Positions 1-5,544 of a DNA stretch of 5,544 bases are shown in pieces. Every line of letters starts with the position of its first letter. Position 1 is the stretch's first letter. The stretch lies in contig CANBRH010000047.1 in NCBI GenBank assembly GCA_947371865.1, positions 1 through 5,544 on the forward strand, given 5' to 3'. The stretch comes from Actinomycetota bacterium. GTDB lineage: Bacteria; Actinomycetota; Actinomycetes; Nanopelagicales; Nanopelagicaceae. Under the pieces are notes generated by a model that saw only the letters and a program-made list of their open reading frames with translations, was not told the DNA's origin and did not search any database. The position numbers and the translations under genes were made by a program.

Positions 1-1
1 G

Positions 2-106
2 GTTGTGGCTGCCTGCGAAGTTGTAGTTGGACTCGCGATTATCGTCACGATTTATCGCTCCCGTCGATCGGCATCAGTTGACGATGCCAGTTTGTTGAAA
101 CGGTAA
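2..106 (+). CDS. nuoK: NADH-quinone oxidoreductase subunit K, C-terminal fragment (5' truncated by window)
   Basis: Only the last 34 codons plus a TAA stop (104-106) are in the window. Read from base 2, the frame gives VVAACEVVVGLAIIVTIYRS followed by a basic and then acidic tail ending DDASLLKR. This matches the end of the third membrane helix and the cytoplasmic tail of NuoK, the small (about 100 residue) membrane subunit of complex I between the quinone site and the antiporter-like pumps. The Glu at bases 17-19, in the context AACEVVVGLA, aligns with the conserved helix-3 glutamate (E72 in E. coli NuoK, context AAAEASIGLA), which takes part in proton translocation. The first two thirds of the gene, including the other key glutamate, lies upstream. 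The stop is 2 bases before the nuoL ATG, so the two genes are surely co-transcribed. Identity rests on the tail motif plus its position directly before nuoL. Confidence 0.92.
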   Translation, partial: VVAACEVVVGLAIIVTIYRSRRSASVDDASLLKR

Positions 107-108
107 TC

Positions 109-2001
109 ATGACTACTAGTTCGCACTTGGTTTACTTAATCGCGCTACCTCTCATCAGCGCCGCACTCTTACTTTTGCTTGGCCGCAAGACCGATAAGTG
201 GGGCCACATTTTGGCCACTTTGGTCTCTGCCAGCGCTTTTGGCATTGGCGTATCCGAGTTTTTTGCGATGCAAGGACGCAGTGGCGATGCCCGTGCTGCT
301 ACTCAGAAGATCTTTAGCTGGATCTCCGTCGGAACGTTCAAAGTCGATGCCTCGCTGCTCCTTGACCAGCTCTCGATCTGTTTCGTTCTTCTGATTACTG
401 GTGTCGGCACATTGATTCATATTTATTCGATCGCTTATATGTCTCATGATCACGATCGCCGCCGATTCTTTGCCTATCTAAACCTTTTTATTGCCGCCAT
501 GTTGTTGCTCGTTCTGGGCGACTCCTACCTCAACCTTTATGTTGGTTGGGAAGGCGTTGGTCTGGCTTCCTATTTGCTTATCGGCTTCTGGAATCAAAAA
601 CCTGCATATGCAACTGCGGCCAAAAAGGCTTTCGTAGCCAACCGCGTTGGTGACGTCGGATTGTCATTGGCGATCATGATTGTCTTCGCGCAATTCGGCA
701 CCGTGACATTCGCTGGTGTTAAGGCCGGAGCTCCTCACGCTTCGACAGCGGCACTTACTGCAATCGGCGCAATGCTCCTTCTGGCCGCGGCCGGAAAATC
801 GGCGCAGTTTCCGTTGCAATCATGGCTTGGCGATGCGATGGCTGGTCCTACCCCTGTCTCAGCTCTGATCCACGCAGCCACCATGGTTACCGCGGGCGTG
901 TACTTGATTACTCGCTCAAACTTCATCTTTGATGGCTCTTCCACCGCTAGATTGCTGGTCGTCATCGTTGGTGGAATCACCTTGATATTTGGCGCCTTGA
1001 TCGGTACTGCAAAAGATGACATCAAGAAAGCACTTGCTGCCTCCACGATGTCTCAGATCGGTTACATGATTTTAGCTTCAGGTCTCGGGCCTGTTGGTTA
1101 TGCCATCGCCATCATGCATTTGCTTACTCACGGCTTCTTTAAAGCCGGCATGTTCCTTGGTGCTGGATCGGTTATGCACGGCATGGATGATGAAGTAAAT
1201 ATGCGTCGCTACGGTGGCATTGGCAAACTCATGCCGATTACCTTCGCAACCTTTGGCTTGGGTTACCTCGCCATCATCGGCGTACCGCCATTCGCTGGCT
1301 TCTATTCCAAAGACAAGATCATCGAACTCGCATTTAATGCGGGCGGTACCAAGGGAATTATCTTGGGAGGTGCCACACTTCTTGGCGCCGCTATTACTGC
1401 CTTCTATATGACTCGACTTGTAGTGATGACCTTTACTGGCGCCAAGCGCTGGGATGAAAAAGCACACCCACATGAGTCTCCAATTTTGATGTGGTTGCCT
1501 ATGGCGATCCTGGCTATTGGCTCGGTGGCTACTGGTTTCCTCTTTAATAGTGGAAATTCGCTAGTCAATTGGCTGGCCCCAGTACTTAATTCGCGCAATG
1601 AAGTTGGCGGCGAAGAATTAATGAAACCGATTGTCGTCTCTACATTGGCACTCCTTGCGGTCGTTATCGGAGTCGGTATCGCCATCGGTATGTATCGCAA
1701 AGAGGTACCGGTCGTTGCTCCAGAAAAGGTTTCGGTCTTTACTCGTATTGCTCGTAGAGATTTAATGCAGGATGCCTTCAACGAGGCAGTCCTGATGCGC
1801 CCAGGTCAGAAGTTAACCGAAGGGTTGGTGAAGACCGACTACTTCGCCATCGATGGCTTGGTGCGATTGGTCGCTGGAATATTCGCGAGCACTTCCACAA
1901 CGCTTCGAAAGATTCAAAATGGATATGTTCGTAGTTATGCGCTCATCATGGTTGGTGGCGCGCTGGCTTTGATCGCAACGATTTGGGTGGTGACGCTGTG
2001 A
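109..2001 (+). CDS. nuoL: NADH-quinone oxidoreductase subunit L (antiporter-like proton pump, distal membrane arm)
   Basis: The 630-residue polytopic membrane protein is the most distal of the three Mrp-antiporter-like pumps of complex I. An N-terminal NADH-Ubiquinone/plastoquinone domain (about residues 65-115) precedes the central proton-antiporter domain (about 130-430). Residues matching the E. coli pump set are all present: E148 in YVGWEGVGLASY, D182 in NRVGDVG, K230 in AAGKSAQFPLQSW, H255 in SALIHAATMVTAG, K345 in THGFFKAGMF, and K401-D402 in PPFAGFYSKDK. After the 14-helix core, residues about 535-605 form the amphipathic lateral helix that runs along NuoM and NuoN, with the final anchor helix at about 607-628. 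Length is normal (E. coli about 613). The start is the ATG 2 bases after the nuoK stop; no strong Shine-Dalgarno is visible, so coupling to nuoK translation is likely. The TGA stop overlaps the nuoM start by 4 bases. Confidence 0.98.
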   Translation: MTTSSHLVYLIALPLISAALLLLLGRKTDKWGHILATLVSASAFGIGVSEFFAMQGRSGDARAATQKIFSWISVGTFKVDASLLLDQLSICFVLLITGVGTLIHIYSIAYMSHDHDRRRFFAYLNLFIAAMLLLVLGDSYLNLYVGWEGVGLASYLLIGFWNQKPAYATAAKKAFVANRVGDVGLSLAIMIVFAQFGTVTFAGVKAGAPHASTAALTAIGAMLLLAAAGKSAQFPLQSWLGDAMAGPTPVSALIHAATMVTAGVYLITRSNFIFDGSSTARLLVVIVGGITLIFGALIGTAKDDIKKALAASTMSQIGYMILASGLGPVGYAIAIMHLLTHGFFKAGMFLGAGSVMHGMDDEVNMRRYGGIGKLMPITFATFGLGYLAIIGVPPFAGFYSKDKIIELAFNAGGTKGIILGGATLLGAAITAFYMTRLVVMTFTGAKRWDEKAHPHESPILMWLPMAILAIGSVATGFLFNSGNSLVNWLAPVLNSRNEVGGEELMKPIVVSTLALLAVVIGVGIAIGMYRKEVPVVAPEKVSVFTRIARRDLMQDAFNEAVLMRPGQKLTEGLVKTDYFAIDGLVRLVAGIFASTSTTLRKIQNGYVRSYALIMVGGALALIATIWVVTL

Positions 2002-3503
2002 GTATCGTGACGACACTGGAACTACTTCCGCTTCTGGGAGCTGTTCTTCTCGCCGTAATCCCCAAAAGCAACGCCGAACTCGCTAAGCGCGTAGCACTTG
2101 CTACCTCTTTGGTCACACTTGCTGTCGCTGGCGTCATGGCTTACAAGTTTCAAGTTCACGATTCGGCGATGCAGTTCGTACAAAGCAATAAGTGGATTGC
2201 CAGCTTCGGCATTAACTATGCCGTTGGTATCGATGGAATTGCTTTAGTACTTATTCTCATGGCGGCAGTTCTAGTACCGGTGGTCATTTTGGCTGGCTGG
2301 CACGAGTCCGAAAATGGAAAGTGGAGCGCCAAGGTTTTCTATATCTTGATTCTCATCCTTGAAACCATGATGGTGGGCGTATTTGCAGCAACCGACGTAT
2401 TCCTCTTCTATGTCATCTTCGAAGCGATGTTGATCCCGGTCTACTTCCTTATTGGTGGATACGGTCGCGGCGAACGCGCAGCAGCTGCGATGAAGTTCTT
2501 GCTGTACAGCCTCTTCGGCGGACTTTTAATGTTGGCTGCGATTATCGGTATCTACGTTATTGCCGGTAACCAAATTGGTCACACCTTCGATTTGGCCCAA
2601 CTCTCAACTTTGACGATTGATTCAGCCACCCAGAACTTCCTCTTCCTCGGCTTCTTTATTGCCTTCGCAATCAAGGCGCCGTTGTGGCCGCTACACACCT
2701 GGCTGCCTACCGCAGCAAAATCGGCCACCCCCGGAACGTCCATCTTGTTGTTAGGCGTACTGGATAAAGTCGGTACATACGGGATGATCCGTTTCTGTAT
2801 CGCGCTTTTCCCTGAAGCCGCAAAGACCTTTACCCCAATGATTATTGTTCTCTCCTTGATCTCCATTCTGTATGGCGCCTTCCTAGCGATCGGCCAGAAA
2901 GAGATCAATGGACTGATCGCCTTCACTTCAATTTCGCACTTCGGTTTTATCACCCTTGGAATCTTTGCGATGACCTCTCAAGGACTTTCTGGCGCAACGC
3001 TTTATATGGTTAACCACGGCTTCTCGACCGGCGCCTTATTCCTTGCAGCAGGCTGGATGGTTTCCCGCCGTAAATCTTCCAACATTGAAGATTTTGGTGG
3101 ACTCCAACGGGTAACTCCAGTTCTTGCTTGGACCTTCTTCTTGGCAGGTATGTCTGCCTTGGCTCTTCCTGGCCTCTCCAGCTTCGTCAGCGAGTTCTTG
3201 GTTCTCGTCGGTACCTTTACTAGGTATCCGGTCGCAGCAATCTTCGGAACTACCGGCATCGTTCTTGCCGCACTTTATGTTCTGATCGTTATTCAGAAAT
3301 CTCTGCATGGTCCAACGACCCCTGGAAACGAAGACCTCAAAGATTTGAATCTGCGTGAAAAGATTTCAGTCGCTCCGGTCATTGCTCTTCTAGTTATTTT
3401 CGGCTTCTTCCCGAAGCCACTGCTCGATGCCATTAACCCCGCGTCACATACCGTGATGACCCACGCAGGGGTTACCGATCCAGCGCCTAAGGCAGGTAAG
3501 TGA
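1998..3503 (+). CDS. nuoM: NADH-quinone oxidoreductase subunit M (antiporter-like proton pump)
   Basis: The 501-residue polytopic membrane protein is the middle pump of the complex I membrane arm, between NuoL and NuoN, with about 14 helices and a proton-antiporter domain over about residues 125-430. Counterparts of the E. coli proton-path residues are present: E142 (IFEAMLIPVYFLIGGYG), K226 (AIKAPLWPLHTW), K257 (VLDKVGTYGMIRF), H314 (SISHFGF), H340 (VNHGFSTGALF) and E399 (FVSEFLVLVG). The start chosen is GTG 1998, giving MSIVTTLELLPLLGAV and a GTGA overlap with the nuoL stop. An in-frame TTG at 1983 would add only five residues (leader GGDAV) and is less likely; a GTG at 2007 is also possible. 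One oddity is that the usual Asp of the WLPDA loop is Thr (T238), with Lys at 241. The C-terminus ends in the soluble tail TDPAPKAGK, a pattern I recall from actinobacterial NuoM. The stop overlaps the nuoN start. Confidence 0.97.
   Translation: MSIVTTLELLPLLGAVLLAVIPKSNAELAKRVALATSLVTLAVAGVMAYKFQVHDSAMQFVQSNKWIASFGINYAVGIDGIALVLILMAAVLVPVVILAGWHESENGKWSAKVFYILILILETMMVGVFAATDVFLFYVIFEAMLIPVYFLIGGYGRGERAAAAMKFLLYSLFGGLLMLAAIIGIYVIAGNQIGHTFDLAQLSTLTIDSATQNFLFLGFFIAFAIKAPLWPLHTWLPTAAKSATPGTSILLLGVLDKVGTYGMIRFCIALFPEAAKTFTPMIIVLSLISILYGAFLAIGQKEINGLIAFTSISHFGFITLGIFAMTSQGLSGATLYMVNHGFSTGALFLAAGWMVSRRKSSNIEDFGGLQRVTPVLAWTFFLAGMSALALPGLSSFVSEFLVLVGTFTRYPVAAIFGTTGIVLAALYVLIVIQKSLHGPTTPGNEDLKDLNLREKISVAPVIALLVIFGFFPKPLLDAINPASHTVMTHAGVTDPAPKAGK
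3489..3496 (+). promoter_or_regulatory. Weak Shine-Dalgarno for nuoN inside the end of nuoM
   Basis: The purine-rich AAGGCAGG lies within the last codons of nuoM. Its AGG ends 6 bases before ATG 3503, and its AAGG ends 7 bases before GTG 3500, so it suits either start and does not decide between them. It is the clearest ribosome-binding-like stretch at any junction here. It also encodes nuoM residues, so it may be partly coincidental. Confidence 0.4.
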
Positions 3504-5017
3504 TGTTTTCCGCTCCAGTACTCAATTACTCACTCCTTGCGCCAATTCTCATTGTTCTCGGGGGAGCCCTTCTTGGAGTTCTCGTTGAAGCATTTTTAGG
3601 AAAGACCATTCGTGCGACTGCCCAGCTTGGGATCTCACTCGGTTCTTTGGTGTTGGCCTTTGTTCAAATCATACGTATTCATAGCGAGCGATCACTTTCG
3701 GCCGCCGTAAATTCAGTTGCGATTGACGGAGCCTCCATATTTTTTCAAGGCACGGTCTTGGTGCTGGCTTTTATCGGAATTCTCTTTATTGCCGATCAGG
3801 ATAACTTTGCCGCTCAGGCATCTGCCATTCCAGGATCGGAAGAAGAACGTTCAGCCATTCAGACTGGCAAGCAACAAACGGAAATTTTCCCACTGACCCT
3901 CTTTGCCGTCTCCGGAATGATGCTCTTTCCGATGGCAACAGATCTCATCACTTTGTTCGTAGCCCTCGAGGTTCTTTCATTGCCTCTTTATTTGATGGCT
4001 GGACTCTCCCGCCGCAGGCGCTTGCTCTCTCAAGAGGCTGCGCTGAAATACTTTCTTCTCGGTGCCTTCTCCTCTGCCTTCTTCCTCTTTGGTTCGGCAT
4101 TCCTTTATGGATATTCCGGCTCACTCTCCTTGACTGGTATCGCAAATGCCATCTCTGCAGGCAATGGCAATGACATCTTCCTTTTGATTGGCATTGCCTT
4201 CCTTAGTGTGGGACTGCTTTTCAAAGTTGGAGCGGTTCCGTTCCACTCATGGACCCCCGATGTTTACCAAGGAGCCCCAACCCCAATCACCGGCTTTATG
4301 GCCGCTTGTACCAAAGTTGCCGCTTTTGGTGCGACGCTTCGTATCTTTTACGTCGGTCTCTCCGCTGCCCAGTGGGAGTGGAAGCCAATCATCACCACAA
4401 TTTCAATTCTGACTATGGCTGTTGGCGCGATCGCAGCTATTGCCCAACGCGACGTTAAGCGCGCCTTAGCCTTTTCCTCTATTGCTCACGCTGGATTCTT
4501 GCTGACTGGTGTCATCGCCCTTAATAAAGCCGGACTTCAAGCTTCACTCTTTTATGTCGTTGCCTATGGATTCACAACTCTCGGTGCATTCGGAATTGTG
4601 ACTTTGGTTCGCGACTCCGCTGGTGAAGTAACTGACCTCAACCGCTGGGTGGGCTTGGGTAAGAAGTCACCACTCATCGCCGGAACTTTTGTGCTCTTCT
4701 TGATTAGCTTTGCCGGAATTCCGCTAACCAGTGGATTCATCGGAAAGTTTTCACTTTTCAACGCTGCCTATGAATCCGGAAATATCCTGGTTGTCGTGGT
4801 TGGTGTGCTCTCCAGTGCCGTTGCCGCATTCTTCTATCTCCGCATCGTGGTTATGTTGTTCTTTACCGAACCAACAAGTGATTCGGTCACCGTAGTAATT
4901 CCTTCGGTGATGACCCGCATCGCAATAACAGTCTGCGCGGTTGTGACCATTGTTTTGGGCGTCTACCCTTCACTTCTTCTTAATACTGCACAGACGTTCG
5001 CGAATTTCCTCGCTTAA
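3503..5017 (+). CDS. nuoN: NADH-quinone oxidoreductase subunit N (antiporter-like proton pump, proximal)
   Basis: The 504-residue polytopic membrane protein is the antiporter-like pump nearest the NuoK side of complex I. The proton-antiporter domain spans about residues 145-445. Residues corresponding to the E. coli set are all present: E156 (FVALEVLSLPLYLMAG), K182 (EAALKYFLLGAFSS), K241 (LLFKVGAVPFHSW), K271 (ACTKVAAFG) and K415 (GFIGKFSLF); the signature TPDVYQGAPTPI is at 251-262. Between helices at about residues 98-128 lies a hydrophilic loop (PGSEEERSAIQTGKQQTEIF) longer than in E. coli NuoN, a feature I associate with actinobacterial NuoN. ATG 3503 shares one base with the nuoM TGA; GTG 3500, one codon earlier with a 4-base overlap, is an equally workable start and gives 505 residues. 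The stop TAA shares its last base with the ATG of the next gene. Confidence 0.97.
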   Translation: MFSAPVLNYSLLAPILIVLGGALLGVLVEAFLGKTIRATAQLGISLGSLVLAFVQIIRIHSERSLSAAVNSVAIDGASIFFQGTVLVLAFIGILFIADQDNFAAQASAIPGSEEERSAIQTGKQQTEIFPLTLFAVSGMMLFPMATDLITLFVALEVLSLPLYLMAGLSRRRRLLSQEAALKYFLLGAFSSAFFLFGSAFLYGYSGSLSLTGIANAISAGNGNDIFLLIGIAFLSVGLLFKVGAVPFHSWTPDVYQGAPTPITGFMAACTKVAAFGATLRIFYVGLSAAQWEWKPIITTISILTMAVGAIAAIAQRDVKRALAFSSIAHAGFLLTGVIALNKAGLQASLFYVVAYGFTTLGAFGIVTLVRDSAGEVTDLNRWVGLGKKSPLIAGTFVLFLISFAGIPLTSGFIGKFSLFNAAYESGNILVVVVGVLSSAVAAFFYLRIVVMLFFTEPTSDSVTVVIPSVMTRIAITVCAVVTIVLGVYPSLLLNTAQTFANFLA

Positions 5018-5019
5018 TG
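5015..5019 (+). promoter_or_regulatory. TAATG stop-start overlap coupling nuoN to the polyprenyl synthase gene
   Basis: The nuoN stop TAA (5015-5017) and the downstream ATG (5017-5019) share one base. The preceding 20 bases are pyrimidine-rich with no AGGAGG-like stretch, so initiation at this ATG most plausibly depends on ribosomes terminating on nuoN. The overlap is seen directly; the coupling mechanism is inferred. Confidence 0.6.
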
Positions 5020-5544
5020 TCAACTATTGGGATCGCCAATATTGATCCACAGCTCGAAGCAGCACTTGTCACCGACATGGTGCGAGTTGAAGCACTTCTT
5101 CGAACTGAAATTGAAGGAGATTACCCTTTACTCGTTGAAACTTCACGACACCTAGTTGAAGCAGGTGGCAAAAGACTACGTCCTCTCTTAACTTTACTTG
5201 CTGCGCAATTCGGAGATTCTTCTAAGTACGAAGTCATTCAAGCCGCTGTGGTGTGCGAACTCACGCATCTGGCAACTCTCTATCACGATGATGTTATGGA
5301 CGAGGCGCCACTTCGACGCGGAGTTCAAAGTGCCAACAATCGCTGGGGTAATACCGTTGCGATTTTGACCGGTGACTACTTATTCGCCAAATCCTCTGGA
5401 CTTCTTGCTGATTTGGGACCCGAAGCAGTTCGTCTCCAAGCACTCACATTTGAACGGCTAGTGATTGGCCAGATAAGTGAAACTCAGGGCTTTACTACGG
5501 GTCTGAGCCCGCTAGAGCACTACCTCAAAGTTGTGGCTGATAAG
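5017..5544 (+). CDS. trans-polyprenyl diphosphate synthase, N-terminal half (3' truncated by window); probably menaquinone side-chain synthase
   Basis: The reading frame from ATG 5017 is open for 176 codons to the window edge, roughly half of a usual 320-350 residue enzyme. This soluble isoprenoid synthase family condenses isopentenyl diphosphate units onto an allylic diphosphate. Visible motifs in order are GGKRLRP (50-56, IPP binding), the first aspartate-rich motif DDVMD (91-95, Mg2+/allylic substrate), RRG (100-102), GDYLFAKS (119-126), GQISET (151-156) and a Tyr...Lys segment at 169-176 (YLKVVADK). The second DDxxD motif must lie beyond the window. The residues four and five places before the first Asp are Thr87 and Ala86. 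Small residues there are typical of long-chain (heptaprenyl to decaprenyl type) synthases rather than farnesyl synthases. Its position after nuoN, as in other actinobacteria, points to the menaquinone tail. Exact chain length, and hence a symbol such as hepT, ispB or grcC, cannot be fixed. Confidence 0.93.
   Translation, partial: MSTIGIANIDPQLEAALVTDMVRVEALLRTEIEGDYPLLVETSRHLVEAGGKRLRPLLTLLAAQFGDSSKYEVIQAAVVCELTHLATLYHDDVMDEAPLRRGVQSANNRWGNTVAILTGDYLFAKSSGLLADLGPEAVRLQALTFERLVIGQISETQGFTTGLSPLEHYLKVVADK

Noticed and set aside
179..394. Plus-strand 71-codon frame inside nuoL
   Set aside because: Out-of-frame shadow of the nuoL N-terminal region with no supporting motif or ribosome-binding site.
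1078..1781. Long minus-strand open frames opposite nuoL (1078-1473 and 1404-1781)
   Set aside because: They lie wholly within nuoL, whose protein is unmistakable, overlap each other, and give low-complexity translations with no recognisable domain. They are antisense shadows of a conserved gene.
2579..3308. Minus-strand open frames opposite nuoM (2579-2953, 3002-3259, 3036-3308)
   Set aside because: All are within the coding part of nuoM, with no family resemblance, and two of them overlap in different frames. They are explained by codon composition of the sense strand.
109..5017. Alternative reading of nuoL, nuoM and nuoN as Mrp-type Na+/H+ antiporter or hydrogenase (Hyf/Hyc/Mbh) subunits
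   Set aside because: These families share the antiporter domain, but the K-L-M-N order, the NuoL lateral helix with C-terminal anchor, and the NuoN signature TPDVYQGAPTP identify complex I.
5025..5041. Small inverted repeat TATTGG-GATCG-CCAATA just after the polyprenyl synthase start
   Set aside because: The 6-base stem is AT-rich, has no T-run after it, and sits in the first codons of a clear gene. A stem this short is expected by chance in 5.5 kb, so it is not called a terminator or operator, though it might weakly affect initiation.
1..5544. Possibility of a hidden novel system, mobile element or RNA gene
   Set aside because: Nearly every base is accounted for by five conserved genes with intact motifs and no gaps above 2 bases. 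I saw no direct-repeat arrays, terminal inverted repeats, tRNA-like folds or composition breaks.

Overview
The window is a gap-free, plus-strand run of five co-directional genes: the distal membrane-arm end of a respiratory complex I (nuo) operon, followed by a polyprenyl diphosphate synthase. In order: the 3' end of nuoK (2-106), complete nuoL (109-2001), complete nuoM (1998-3503), complete nuoN (3503-5017, or from 3500), and the 5' half of a trans-polyprenyl diphosphate synthase gene (5017 to the window edge). No junction leaves more than 2 bases between genes and the last three overlap, so the block is almost certainly one transcript with coupled translation. I see no internal promoter, terminator, RNA gene, mobile element, repeat array or CRISPR. 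Both operon ends lie outside the window.

The organism is most likely an actinobacterium. The evidence is the nuoK-L-M-N order with a polyprenyl synthase directly after nuoN, the acidic loop insertion in NuoN ahead of its TEIFP segment, the actinobacterial-style wording of the NuoM region GVLDKVGTYGMIRF, and the NuoK C-terminus ending in SVDDASLLKR. By eye the base composition is near 50% GC, low for the phylum. That would fit planktonic freshwater or marine lineages with reduced GC (for example the Nanopelagicales/acI type), but this assignment is inference.

Together the genes describe one job. NuoL, NuoM and NuoN are the three antiporter-like proton-pumping subunits, and NuoK is a small channel subunit linking them to the quinone-reduction site. 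The final gene makes the isoprenoid tail of the quinone (menaquinone in actinobacteria) that complex I reduces. The key charged residues of all three pumps are present, so the complex looks functional. This is a conserved housekeeping region and I found no new system. The points most worth a second look are a Thr in NuoM where its paralogues carry a conserved Asp, and the overlap of the quinone-tail gene with nuoN without a visible Shine-Dalgarno.
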